13,578 nt of DNA from assembly GCA_003533095.1 (NCBI GenBank), contig DOEL01000075.1, positions 1-13,578 on the forward strand. The letters run 5' to 3'. The notes under the pieces are model-generated. The model saw nothing but the letters and a program-made list of their open reading frames with translations. It searched no databases and was not told the origin of the DNA. The position numbers and the translations under genes were made by a program. The stretch comes from Methylophilaceae bacterium (lineage in GTDB: Bacteria; Pseudomonadota; Gammaproteobacteria; Burkholderiales; Methylophilaceae). Shown here one piece after another: positions 8,230 to 13,578 of this stretch (position 1 is its first letter; each line of letters starts with the position of its first letter).

Positions 8230-8284
8230 GAATTTATCTCCAACTTAATCCGTTATTACTAAAGCCAGCTTTTAATTAGCCGAT

Positions 8285-8300
8285 ATACTACGGTCAGTAT
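8285..8300 (-). other. Second small hairpin in the spc leader
   Basis: On the transcribed strand ATACT (8300-8296) pairs with AGTAT (8289-8285) around a 6-nt loop. It lies directly next to the larger stem-loop, so the leader begins with two stacked hairpins. The stem is short (5 bp) and AT-rich and could be chance. The rest of the gap (8230-8284) shows no other convincing structure beyond the GGAGA ribosome-binding site of rplN. Confidence 0.35.
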
Positions 8301-8303
8301 TGG

Positions 8304-8338
8304 GGGGTTAGCTTATAAACTTATAGTTTATGAACCCC
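8304..8338 (-). other. Two-tier stem-loop at the 5' end of the spc transcript
   Basis: The outer arms GGGGTT (8338-8333) and AACCCC (8309-8304) enclose an inner 7-bp stem ATAAACT/AGTTTAT (8331-8325 with 8321-8315) with a 3-nt loop. The tiers are separated by one unpaired base on one side and five on the other. It starts about 7 nt after the predicted transcription start. A T-run lies upstream of it, not downstream, so it is not an intrinsic terminator. It could protect the 5' end from RNase E or serve as a regulatory leader fold; this is inferred. Confidence 0.6.
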
Positions 8339-8351
8339 AAAAAAGTCTCGC

Positions 8352-8380
8352 ATTATATGCTATTTACTTCTTAATCTCAA
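8352..8380 (-). promoter_or_regulatory. Strong sigma-70 type promoter for the spc block
   Basis: On the minus strand -35 TTGAGA (8375-8380, five of six matches to TTGACA) and a perfect -10 TATAAT (8352-8357) are separated by exactly 17 bp. This is the best promoter in the window. It starts just after the rpsQ stop, the same place as the E. coli spc promoter. The sequence after the -10 is GCGAGAC, moderately GC-rich. The predicted start is near 8345, giving a leader of about 115 nt before the rplN ATG. Confidence 0.8.
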
Positions 8381-8390
8381 CTTCTTAAAA

Positions 8391-8657
8391 CTAAACCTGC
8401 ACTGCCTTTGTAACTATTTTGCTAACGACCCATGTTTTAGTTTTTGAAATAGGACGATTTTCTGTAATAACAACCAAATCACCTTCCTTGCTTTCATTTT
8501 TTTCATCATGAGCATGAAATTTATTTGACTTAACAATCACTTTGCCAATCAAAGGATGCTTTACTTTTCTTTCAACCAATACGGTAACTGTCTTATCCAT
8601 CTTGTCGCTTACAACTCTTCCCGTAAAGGTTCTAACAACTTTTTTTGTATCAGTCAT
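8391..8657 (-). CDS. rpsQ: 30S ribosomal protein S17
   Basis: An 88-residue S17 (E. coli 84), an OB-fold primary 16S-binding protein in the 30S body that nucleates assembly. Family motifs are [16 protein letters not shown] (about residues 11-26), [10 protein letters not shown] and the late [11 protein letters not shown] segment. It is the last gene of the S10 block. The stop (TAG) lies 10 nt before the -35 of the spc promoter. No intrinsic terminator is visible after it, so read-through into the spc block is likely in addition to new initiation. Confidence 0.97.
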   Translation of the reverse strand: MTDTKKVVRTFTGRVVSDKMDKTVTVLVERKVKHPLIGKVIVKSNKFHAHDEKNESKEGDLVVITENRPISKTKTWVVSKIVTKAVQV

Positions 8658-8659
8658 AT

Positions 8660-8854
8660 TTAAGCCTGTTTAACTTTCTCGCCAAGAACTGTTTTAACTC
8701 TTGCGATATCACGTTTAATTTTTGCAATTTGATCAACCTTATTTAATTGTTGAGTTGCCAATTGCATTTTCAATGAGAACTGAGCTCTTCTTAGCTCTAA
8801 TAACTCGGTACCTAATTCTTCAGTTGTCTTTTTTCTTAAATCAGCTGTCTTCAT
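8660..8854 (-). CDS. rpmC: 50S ribosomal protein L29
   Basis: A 64-residue L29 (E. coli 63) beginning [19 protein letters not shown], a two-helix protein at the exit-tunnel rim next to L23 and a contact for SRP and trigger factor. The reading frame is open 13 codons further upstream, but that extension overlaps rplP and does not resemble L29. The ATG at 8854 has GGAGG at good spacing and gives the family length, so it is preferred. The conserved middle [17 protein letters not shown] (about residues 21-37) and the [11 protein letters not shown] helix confirm the family. rpsQ follows after 2 nt. Confidence 0.96.
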   Translation of the reverse strand: MKTADLRKKTTEELGTELLELRRAQFSLKMQLATQQLNKVDQIAKIKRDIARVKTVLGEKVKQA

Positions 8855-8855
8855 A

Positions 8856-9272
8856 TTAGCCTCCGATATGACGAGTAATAAAGGTTGTTTCAATTGGAAG
8901 CTTAGCTGCTGCTAATTTAAATGCTTCTCTCGCAAGTGCTTCAGTTACTCCGTCCATTTCATATAACATTTTTCCAGGCTGGATTTGAGCTACGTAGTAC
9001 TCGGTACTACCTTTACCATTACCCATACGAACTTCAGCAGGTTTTTTTGAAATTGGTTGATCTGGAAAAATACGAATCCAAACACGGCCACCACGTTTAA
9101 TATGACGCGTCATTACTCGACGTGCAGCTTCAATTTGACGCGCTGTTAGACGACCACGTCCAATAGCCTTTAAACCGAAATCACCAAAACTTACCTTATT
9201 TCCTGTCGTTGCAATGCCTTTATTTCGGCCTTTTTGCATCTTACGAAATTTTTGTCTAGCCGGTTGTAACAT
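8856..9272 (-). CDS. rplP: 50S ribosomal protein L16
   Basis: A 138-residue L16 (E. coli 136) beginning [19 protein letters not shown], the standard family start. L16 organises the A-site region and the tRNA elbow contact on the 50S subunit. The motif [14 protein letters not shown] (about residues 81-94) is present; Arg82 matches the arginine that E. coli YcfD hydroxylates (Arg81), though whether it is modified here cannot be seen. The start lies 17 nt inside the end of rpsC with GAGGG as its Shine-Dalgarno, implying translational coupling. The stop is 1 nt before the rpmC start. Confidence 0.97.
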   Translation of the reverse strand: MLQPARQKFRKMQKGRNKGIATTGNKVSFGDFGLKAIGRGRLTARQIEAARRVMTRHIKRGGRVWIRIFPDQPISKKPAEVRMGNGKGSTEYYVAQIQPGKMLYEMDGVTEALAREAFKLAAAKLPIETTFITRHIGG

Positions 9273-10053
9273 CTTTAGCCCTCGACTTTCTCACTTTTTT
9301 TTCTGGCTCTTGTGCCGTTGTTTCTTCTTTTTTGACTCTTGGTTTTCTTGGTTTTTTTTCTTCAGCAGTCTTTTCAATTGCTGGACTTGCACCATCTAAT
9401 GATTGTGAAACATCTTTAGTATTATCTTCAAATAACTCACCTTTAAAGACCCATACTTTAATACCAATAATTCCGTAAGTTGTTTTTGCTTCGGCAACAC
9501 CATAATCTATATCAGCTCTAAGTGTATGAAGAGGGACACGGCCTTCTCTATACCATTCTGTTCTCGCAATTTCGATACCATTTAAACGACCTGAGCTCAT
9601 AATTTTAATACCTTGAGCGCCAAGTCTCATTGCATTCTGCATTGCTCTTTTCATTGCGCGCCTGAACATTACACGTTTTTCTAATTGTTGGGCGATACTT
9701 TGTGCAATAAGCGTAGCGTCGATTTCTGGCTTACGAACCTCTTCAATGTTCAAATGAACTGGAACACCCATAAGCGCTTGTAAACTTGATCTTAATGTTT
9801 CAATATCTTCACCTTTTTTTCCAATTACAATTCCAGGTCTTGCTGAATAAATTGTAATCTTTGCATTTTTCGCAGGACGCTCAATAAGAATTTTACTTAC
9901 TGCAGCATTTGCTAACTTCTTATTTAAAAATTCTCTAACCTTGATGTCATTATTTAACATCGCGGGAAAATTTTTACTATTAGCATACCAACGTGATGTC
10001 CAATTTTTTTGAACACTTAAGCGGAAACCAATTGGATGAATTTTTTGACCCAT
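9256..10053 (-). CDS. rpsC: 30S ribosomal protein S3 with long charged C-terminal tail
   Basis: A 265-residue S3; E. coli S3 is 233. The KH domain has its GKKG loop at residues 78-81. Arg131, Arg132 and Lys135, which line the mRNA entry tunnel and support helicase activity in E. coli, are all present at the same numbers. The core ends near WVFKGELF (about residues 201-208). Beyond it lies a tail of about 57 residues rich in Lys, Glu, Pro and Ala, with two similar basic blocks, [10 protein letters not shown] (233-242) and KKVRKSRAK (252-260). It looks disordered and RNA-binding. The last 17 nt overlap rplP, so the tail also encodes the L16 ribosome-binding site. Confidence 0.96.
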   Translation of the reverse strand: MGQKIHPIGFRLSVQKNWTSRWYANSKNFPAMLNNDIKVREFLNKKLANAAVSKILIERPAKNAKITIYSARPGIVIGKKGEDIETLRSSLQALMGVPVHLNIEEVRKPEIDATLIAQSIAQQLEKRVMFRRAMKRAMQNAMRLGAQGIKIMSSGRLNGIEIARTEWYREGRVPLHTLRADIDYGVAEAKTTYGIIGIKVWVFKGELFEDNTKDVSQSLDGASPAIEKTAEEKKPRKPRVKKEETTAQEPEKKVRKSRAKDVTTG

Positions 10054-10065
10054 ATTTTTTTCTCT

Positions 10066-10401
10066 TTAGTTACCAACTGTCACTTTAATGTGACAAGTTG
10101 GTTTTGTGATTTTCCCTGCACGGCCTTTAGCGCGAGCACGGATACGTTTTAAAATAATGCCTTTATCTACATAAATTGTTTTGATAAACAATTCATCTAT
10201 ATCAGCCCCATTATTATGTTCAGCATTTGCAATTGCAGACTCCACTACTCGCTTAATAATTTCAGCACCTTTTTTTGGACTAAAATTAAGAATATTGAGC
10301 GCGTAATCTACTTTTTTTCCTCTTACTAAATCAGCAACTAATCTTGCTTTTTGAGGTGATAAACGAACGCCCTTAAGAACAGCTGAAACTTCAGTAGCCA
10401 T
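10066..10401 (-). CDS. rplV: 50S ribosomal protein L22
   Basis: A 111-residue L22 (E. coli 110). It binds all domains of 23S rRNA, and its beta-hairpin lines the exit tunnel opposite L4. The hairpin region is the basic stretch [20 protein letters not shown] (about residues 86-105), where macrolide-resistance mutations map in other bacteria; it looks intact. The helical N-terminal half includes the conserved [17 protein letters not shown] (about residues 13-29). The start has AAGGT upstream, partly inside the end of rpsS. The gap to rpsC is 12 nt. Confidence 0.97.
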   Translation of the reverse strand: MATEVSAVLKGVRLSPQKARLVADLVRGKKVDYALNILNFSPKKGAEIIKRVVESAIANAEHNNGADIDELFIKTIYVDKGIILKRIRARAKGRAGKITKPTCHIKVTVGN

Positions 10402-10403
10402 TT

Positions 10404-10679
10404 TTATACCTTAGCCTTTCTGTCAGCAGCGTGACCTTTAAAGGTTCTTGTTAATGCAAATTCGCCTAATTTATGTCCAATCATATTTTCTGTAATCAAT
10501 ACAGGTACATGTTGTTTGCCATTGTGAATTGCAATGGTAAGACCAATGAAGTTAGGTAAGATCGTTGATCTTCTCGACCAAGTTTTAATTGGTTTACGAT
10601 CACGATTACCTGAAGCAACTTCAACTTTCTTAGCCAAGTGTGCATCAATGAATGGTCCTTTTTTAACTGAACGTGCCAT
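10404..10679 (-). CDS. rpsS: 30S ribosomal protein S19
   Basis: A 91-residue S19 beginning [15 protein letters not shown], the family's standard N-terminus and length. It ends with the conserved [16 protein letters not shown] segment (about residues 68-83). S19 forms a complex with S13 in the 30S head and contacts the A-site finger of the 50S subunit. The Shine-Dalgarno GAGGT overlaps the rplB stop, and the gene ends only 2 nt before rplV, so its translation is probably tied to both neighbours. Confidence 0.97.
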   Translation of the reverse strand: MARSVKKGPFIDAHLAKKVEVASGNRDRKPIKTWSRRSTILPNFIGLTIAIHNGKQHVPVLITENMIGHKLGEFALTRTFKGHAADRKAKV

Positions 10680-10684
10680 ATCTA

Positions 10685-11518
10685 TTACCTCTTATTCGCT
10701 GGACGACGACTGACGCGCATATTATCAGTACGTTTATTTGTTCTTGTTCGATAGCCTTTAGTTGGAGTTCCCCAAGGGCTTACTGGATGCATACCAGCCG
10801 CAGTTTTTCCTTCACCACCACCATGAGGGTGATCGACAGGGTTCATAACCACACCGCGCACTGTTGGTCTAACGCCTCTCCATCTCATAGCACCTGCTTT
10901 ACCGATAGATCTAAGAGAATGTTCCTCGTTACTAACTTCACCTAAAGTTGCTTTGCAATCTACATGTACTTTTCTTACCTCGCCTGAACGAAGTCTTAAC
11001 TGCGCATAAGTACCTTCTCTTGCTAATAACTGCACAGAAGTTCCAGCAGAACGCGCCATTTGTGCGCCTTTGCCAGGTTGTAATTCGATACAATGAATTG
11101 TGCTACCCACAGGAATATTTCTTAATGGCATTGCATTACCATTTTTAACAGGTGCTTCGGAACCACTAATTAATTCAGCACCAACGGCTACCCCTTTTGG
11201 AGCGATGATGTATCTTCTTTCACCATCCGCGTACAAAAGAAGTGCAATATTGGCAGTTCTGTTCGGATCGTATTCAAGATGCTCTACTTTTGCAGGAATA
11301 CCATCTTTATTTCGCTTGAAATCAATCATTCGATAATGTTGTTTATGACCACCGCCATGATGACGAATAGTAATAACGCCACGGCTATTTCTTCCGGCAT
11401 TTTTATTCTTTTTTTCAAGTAAAGGTGCGAAAGGTTTGCCTTTGTGAAGGTCGGGATTAACAACCTTTACAACTGCGCGTCTTCCTGGGGAGGTTGGTTT
11501 TACTTTAACTAAAGCCAT
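10685..11518 (-). CDS. rplB: 50S ribosomal protein L2
   Basis: A 277-residue L2 (E. coli 273), the most conserved large-subunit protein. It is needed for subunit association and for assembly of the peptidyl transferase region. The C-terminal signature [13 protein letters not shown] is at about residues 226-238, and His230 corresponds to E. coli His229, reported as important for activity. The N-terminal RNA-binding OB-fold includes the [14 protein letters not shown] region near residues 50-63. The ATG follows AAGGA with 6 nt spacing. It lies between rplW (9 nt) and rpsS (5 nt), and nothing about the sequence is unusual. Confidence 0.98.
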   Translation of the reverse strand: MALVKVKPTSPGRRAVVKVVNPDLHKGKPFAPLLEKKNKNAGRNSRGVITIRHHGGGHKQHYRMIDFKRNKDGIPAKVEHLEYDPNRTANIALLLYADGERRYIIAPKGVAVGAELISGSEAPVKNGNAMPLRNIPVGSTIHCIELQPGKGAQMARSAGTSVQLLAREGTYAQLRLRSGEVRKVHVDCKATLGEVSNEEHSLRSIGKAGAMRWRGVRPTVRGVVMNPVDHPHGGGEGKTAAGMHPVSPWGTPTKGYRTRTNKRTDNMRVSRRPANKR

Positions 11519-11527
11519 TTTTTATCC

Positions 11528-11839
11528 TTATTCACCGCTCGCAAAATTAATCTCTTGGCCTGGCTTAAGACTTACATAAGCCTTTTTCCAATCATTTCTT
11601 TTACCAAATGAACGGCCTGCTCTTTTTACCTTGCCACCTACGTTGAGTAATGTCACAGCTTTGACTTCAACTTTAAACATCAATTCAACAGCAGCTTTAA
11701 TTTCTGACTTAGTCGCATCAGTTCTTACTTTGAATGCCACTTGATTATGTTTATCAGCAACAAATGTTGCTTTCTCAGTAATTTGTGGCGCTAAAATAAC
11801 TTGAATAATACGATCTTGTGTATGAACTATTTGACTCAC
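11528..11839 (-). CDS. rplW: 50S ribosomal protein L23 (GTG start)
   Basis: A 103-residue L23 (E. coli 100). L23 lies at the mouth of the peptide exit tunnel and docks trigger factor, SRP and the Sec translocon. The family segment [10 protein letters not shown] (about residues 17-26) is present. The start is GTG, not ATG: GTG AGT CAA overlaps the rplD stop as GTGA, and GAGGAG sits 8 nt upstream inside the end of rplD. No ATG lies at a suitable position near the N-terminus, so GTG is well supported. The four-base overlap points to coupling with L4, and rplB follows after 9 nt. Confidence 0.96.
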   Translation of the reverse strand: MSQIVHTQDRIIQVILAPQITEKATFVADKHNQVAFKVRTDATKSEIKAAVELMFKVEVKAVTLLNVGGKVKRAGRSFGKRNDWKKAYVSLKPGQEINFASGE

Positions 11840-12462
11840 GCTAGCATCTCCTCAAGTTTTTTAAGTGCACCAGCTGTAGCTACTACATTTGGAAACTGAA
11901 CTAAACTTACTGGGTCAGCATATTGCGCTTCTACAACCATTACGTTAGTTAAATTTCTTGATGATAAATATAAATTTTCATCAAACGCATCTGTTAAAAC
12001 TAAAAGACCTTGTGTGTATCCCATGTCTTTAATTTTATCGACGAGTTGTTTTGTTTTTGGTGTCTCTACTTTAAATTCCTCAACAATACTTAATCTTTCT
12101 TGTCTTACTAATTCAGACAAAATAGATCTCATACCTACGCGATATGCTTTTCGATTCATTTTATGAGAGAAATTTTCATCAGGTGAATTTGGAAATGTTC
12201 TACCACCTCCACGCCATATAGGGCTTGAAGTCATACCAGAACGTGCATTACCTGTACCCTTTTGTGCGTAGGGTTTGCGAGTAGTATGTTTTACAGTGCC
12301 TCTTGTTTTTTGTGAGCGAGTCGCTACGCGCGAATTAGCCATGTACGCCACAACTAACTGATGAACAAGAGCCTCATTGAATTCACGGCCAAATAATGCG
12401 TCAGAGACTGTAACGCTTTTCTTAGCGGCTTTTCCGTTTTTATCGAGTAATTTTAATTCCAT
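11836..12462 (-). CDS. rplD: 50S ribosomal protein L4
   Basis: A 208-residue L4 (E. coli 201). The central basic segment, about residues 42-95, carries the conserved KGTGNARSG and [12 protein letters not shown] motifs of the extended loop that lines the peptide exit tunnel. In E. coli L4 represses its own S10 operon by binding the leader ahead of rpsJ and also inhibits RNase E. No comparable leader precedes rpsJ here, so any autoregulation would have to use another site, for example the rplC leader; this is inference. The start overlaps the rplC stop by one base and the stop overlaps the rplW start by four, a tightly coupled L3-L4-L23 trio. Confidence 0.97.
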   Translation of the reverse strand: MELKLLDKNGKAAKKSVTVSDALFGREFNEALVHQLVVAYMANSRVATRSQKTRGTVKHTTRKPYAQKGTGNARSGMTSSPIWRGGGRTFPNSPDENFSHKMNRKAYRVGMRSILSELVRQERLSIVEEFKVETPKTKQLVDKIKDMGYTQGLLVLTDAFDENLYLSSRNLTNVMVVEAQYADPVSLVQFPNVVATAGALKKLEEMLA

Positions 12463-13106
12463 TATTTACTCGCTTTCACAGCTGCACGAACTAAAACATC
12501 GCCGCCTTTGGAGCCTGGAACTGCTCCTTTGATGAGAATTAAATTTTTTGTAGTATCTACACGAACGATTTCTAAATTCTGTGTTGTAACTTTTACAGCA
12601 CCTAAGTGACCGGACATGCGTTTACCAGGGAAAACTCGGCCTGGATCTTGAGCCATACCGATTGAACCAGGAACGTTGTGTGATCTTGAGTTACCATGCG
12701 ATGCACGATTTGAGCTAAAGTGATATCTTTTAATAACACCAGCATAGCCTTTACCAATTGATGTACCTGTGACATCAACAAGCTGTCCTTCTTTAAAGTT
12801 TTCTACTGTGATATTTGTGCCTAAAGGGAAATTAGCTACATCTTCTTCTTTGATTGCAGTTTCGTGTAATCCAGTACCTGCTGTTACACCTGCTTTAGCG
12901 TAATGTCCTGTAAGTGCTTTATCAAGCTTGGTAGCTTTTGTCGCACCATAGGCTAGTTGAAGGCTAGTATAGCCATCCGAAGCGATTGTTTTGATCTGCG
13001 TCACGCGGTTAGGTAAAACTTCAAGTACCGTTACAGGAATGCTAGTGCCATCCTCTGTAAACACCCTTGTCATACCAACTTTGCGACCAATAAGCGCTAA
13101 GCTCAT
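12462..13106 (-). CDS. rplC: 50S ribosomal protein L3
   Basis: A 214-residue L3 (E. coli L3 is 209) starting [17 protein letters not shown]3 is an early-assembly 23S-binding protein whose long loop reaches towards the peptidyl transferase centre. The conserved loop (about residues 125-165) is present, with SHNVPGSIG followed by [14 protein letters not shown]. Gln153 lines up with the glutamine methylated by PrmB in E. coli (Gln150). The ATG has AAGGA seven nt upstream. It is the first gene behind the promoter in the rpsJ-rplC gap. Its stop overlaps the rplD start by one base (TAATG), which suggests translational coupling to L4. Confidence 0.97.
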   Translation of the reverse strand: MSLALIGRKVGMTRVFTEDGTSIPVTVLEVLPNRVTQIKTIASDGYTSLQLAYGATKATKLDKALTGHYAKAGVTAGTGLHETAIKEEDVANFPLGTNITVENFKEGQLVDVTGTSIGKGYAGVIKRYHFSSNRASHGNSRSHNVPGSIGMAQDPGRVFPGKRMSGHLGAVKVTTQNLEIVRVDTTKNLILIKGAVPGSKGGDVLVRAAVKASK

Positions 13107-13134
13107 GATCGTATCCTTATAATTATTATTAAAC

Positions 13135-13160
13135 GAAACCGATTACAATTGACCGATTTC
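13135..13160 (-). other. RNA hairpin in the rplC leader
   Basis: In the transcript, arm 13160-13152 (GAAAUCGGU) pairs with arm 13143-13135 (AUCGGUUUC) over 9 bp including two G-U wobbles, with an 8-nt loop (13151-13144). In the DNA the two arms look like a direct repeat of AATCGGT, so the fold is easy to miss. The hairpin begins about 9 nt after the predicted start and ends 28 nt before the rplC ATG, leaving the Shine-Dalgarno (AAGGA) free. It may be a protein-binding or stability element; this is inference. Confidence 0.5.
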
Positions 13161-13175
13161 TACAAAGAGCGCGGA

Positions 13176-13204
13176 ATTATACCTAACGCTTTAAACTTTT
13201 ACAA
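13176..13204 (-). promoter_or_regulatory. Sigma-70 type promoter for rplC and the S10 block
   Basis: On the minus strand -35 TTGTAA (13199-13204) and -10 TATAAT (13176-13181) are separated by exactly 17 bp. The -10 is perfect and the -35 matches TTGACA at four of six positions. The -35 is made of the last sense codon (Leu, TTG) and the stop (TAA) of rpsJ. The bases after the -10 are CCGCGC-rich, a GC-rich discriminator of the kind linked to ppGpp/DksA control of ribosomal promoters. The predicted start is near 13169, giving a leader of about 63 nt. Confidence 0.72.
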
Positions 13205-13507
13205 CTTAATTTCTACATCAACCCCAGCAGCTAAATCCAGTTTCATTAAAGCATCTACTGTTTTATCCGTTGGATCTAAGATATCCATCAATCTTTGATG
13301 AGTTCTTATTTCAAATTGATCGCGTGATGTCTTATTCACATGTGGCGATCTTAAAATATCGAATCTTTCAATTCGAGTAGGTAGCGGGACAGGGCCTTTA
13401 ACAACGGCACCTGTTCTTTTTGCGGTTTCAACGATTTCTTGAGCAGATTGATCGATTAAACGATAATCAAACGCCTTCAAACGTATACGAATTTTCTGAC
13501 TTTGCAT
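13199..13507 (-). CDS. rpsJ: 30S ribosomal protein S10 (NusE)
   Basis: This 102-residue protein begins [19 protein letters not shown] and has the family's usual length. S10 sits in the head of the 30S subunit. As NusE it also pairs with NusB in transcription antitermination and bridges to NusG; those roles are family knowledge. The conserved [17 protein letters not shown] stretch (about residues 54-70) lies on the long loop that enters the 30S head. The ATG is preceded by AAAGG at suitable spacing. The gene sits between tuf and rplC, but a promoter candidate begins in its own last two codons (TTG TAA), so rplC and later genes may be transcribed separately from rpsJ. In E. coli rpsJ leads the S10 operon behind a long L4-binding leader; the 53-nt spacer here has no room for that. 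Confidence 0.97.
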   Translation of the reverse strand: MQSQKIRIRLKAFDYRLIDQSAQEIVETAKRTGAVVKGPVPLPTRIERFDILRSPHVNKTSRDQFEIRTHQRLMDILDPTDKTVDALMKLDLAAGVDVEIKL

Positions 13508-13531
13508 TTTTTACTACCTTTCCAAAGAGCG

Positions 13532-13547
13532 AATACCTTGCGGTATT
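13532..13547 (-). other. Stem-loop with GCAA tetraloop in the tuf-rpsJ spacer
   Basis: On the transcribed strand AATACC-GCAA-GGTATT forms a perfect 6-bp stem closed by a GNRA-type tetraloop. It starts 13 nt after the tuf stop and ends 24 nt before the rpsJ start. No U-tract follows, so it is not an intrinsic terminator. It could be an RNA-stability or processing element, or a small leader structure controlling rpsJ. The function is inferred only. Confidence 0.5.
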
Positions 13548-13560
13548 AATTTTTAAAAAA

Positions 13561-13578
13561 CTATTCAATCACCTTAGC
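13561..13578 (-). CDS. tuf: Elongation factor Tu, C-terminal end only (partial)
   Basis: The first 18 bases in transcription order read in frame as Ala-Lys-Val-Ile-Glu-stop (TAG). This matches the C-terminus of betaproteobacterial EF-Tu, which ends in ...VVAKVIE, and tuf directly before rpsJ is the standard gene order. EF-Tu carries aminoacyl-tRNA to the ribosomal A site as a GTP complex. Only five codons are visible, so the call rests on that short match plus synteny; the rest of the gene lies outside the window. The 53-nt spacing to rpsJ, with no T-rich terminator, suggests that transcription can run on from tuf into rpsJ. Confidence 0.8.
   Translation of the reverse strand, partial: AKVIE

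Noticed and set aside
8300..8345. Intrinsic terminator between rpsQ and rplN
   Set aside because: The stem-loop has its T-run upstream in the direction of transcription and nothing U-rich after it; in the plus direction an A-run follows. It also lies downstream of the promoter.
8855..8893. Thirteen-codon N-terminal extension of rpmC
   Set aside because: Lies inside rplP and is unlike L29; the ATG at 8854 follows GGAGG and gives the usual length.
9214..9399. Plus-strand open frame of 61 codons opposite the rpsC tail
   Set aside because: Phe-rich reading of the complement of Lys/Glu codons; no start signal. The S3 frame is clearly the real one.
10673..11336. Three plus-strand open frames (90, 66 and 78 codons) opposite rplB
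   Set aside because: Antisense shadows of L2; no family resemblance, and they overlap one another.
13520..13555. Separate promoter for rpsJ within the tuf-rpsJ spacer
   Set aside because: The best pair I can draw (TTTTAA-N17-TATTCG) matches consensus at only about three of six positions in each box, too weak to claim.
1..13578. A previously undescribed biological system or inserted accessory element
   Set aside because: Every gene is a recognised core translation, secretion or transcription gene in conserved order, with no break, insertion, unfamiliar ORF or repeat array. Only the regulatory details are of interest.

Overview
The window is a ribosomal-protein supercluster read entirely from the minus strand, in the order tuf(end)-rpsJ-rplC-rplD-rplW-rplB-rpsS-rplV-rpsC-rplP-rpmC-rpsQ-rplN-rplX-rplE-rpsN-rpsH-rplF-rplR-rpsE-rpmD-rplO-secY-infA-rpmJ-rpsM-rpsK-rpsD-rpoA(partial). 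This is the classic bacterial S10-spc-alpha arrangement. I see no mobile element, tRNA, CRISPR array or foreign insertion. Every complete gene is intact and close to its family's usual length.

Organism: a betaproteobacterium, most likely a low-GC, streamlined member of the Methylophilaceae (OM43 / Methylopumilus type). The lineage is inferred from three things: infA and rpmJ lie between secY and rpsM, S4 has the four-cysteine betaproteobacterial N-terminus, and the EF-Tu tail reads AKVIE. The sequence is visibly AT-rich and the genes are packed with 1-30 nt gaps or short overlaps. The genus-level guess is inference.

Layout, in transcription order (right to left): 13561-13578 holds the last five codons and stop of tuf. 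rpsJ follows after 53 nt. A 92-nt gap (13107-13198) then holds a good sigma-70 promoter and an RNA hairpin ahead of rplC. The S10 block runs unbroken to rpsQ. A 161-nt gap (8230-8390), the largest in the window, holds a near-consensus promoter and a hairpin-rich leader for the spc block (rplN to rpmJ, with secY and infA). An 86-nt gap (2363-2448) holds an inverted repeat and an extended -10 promoter for the alpha block (rpsM, rpsK, rpsD, rpoA). The window ends inside the alpha C-terminal domain. There is no gene-free stretch longer than 161 nt.

The genes supply parts of both ribosomal subunits, translation initiation (IF-1), the Sec membrane channel and the RNA polymerase alpha subunit, so translation, secretion and transcription capacity are made together. 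The points of interest are regulatory: three candidate promoters dividing the cluster, structured leaders unlike the E. coli S10 leader, a hairpin in front of a TTG-started rpsD, three non-ATG starts and a long charged tail on S3. I found no previously undescribed system here.
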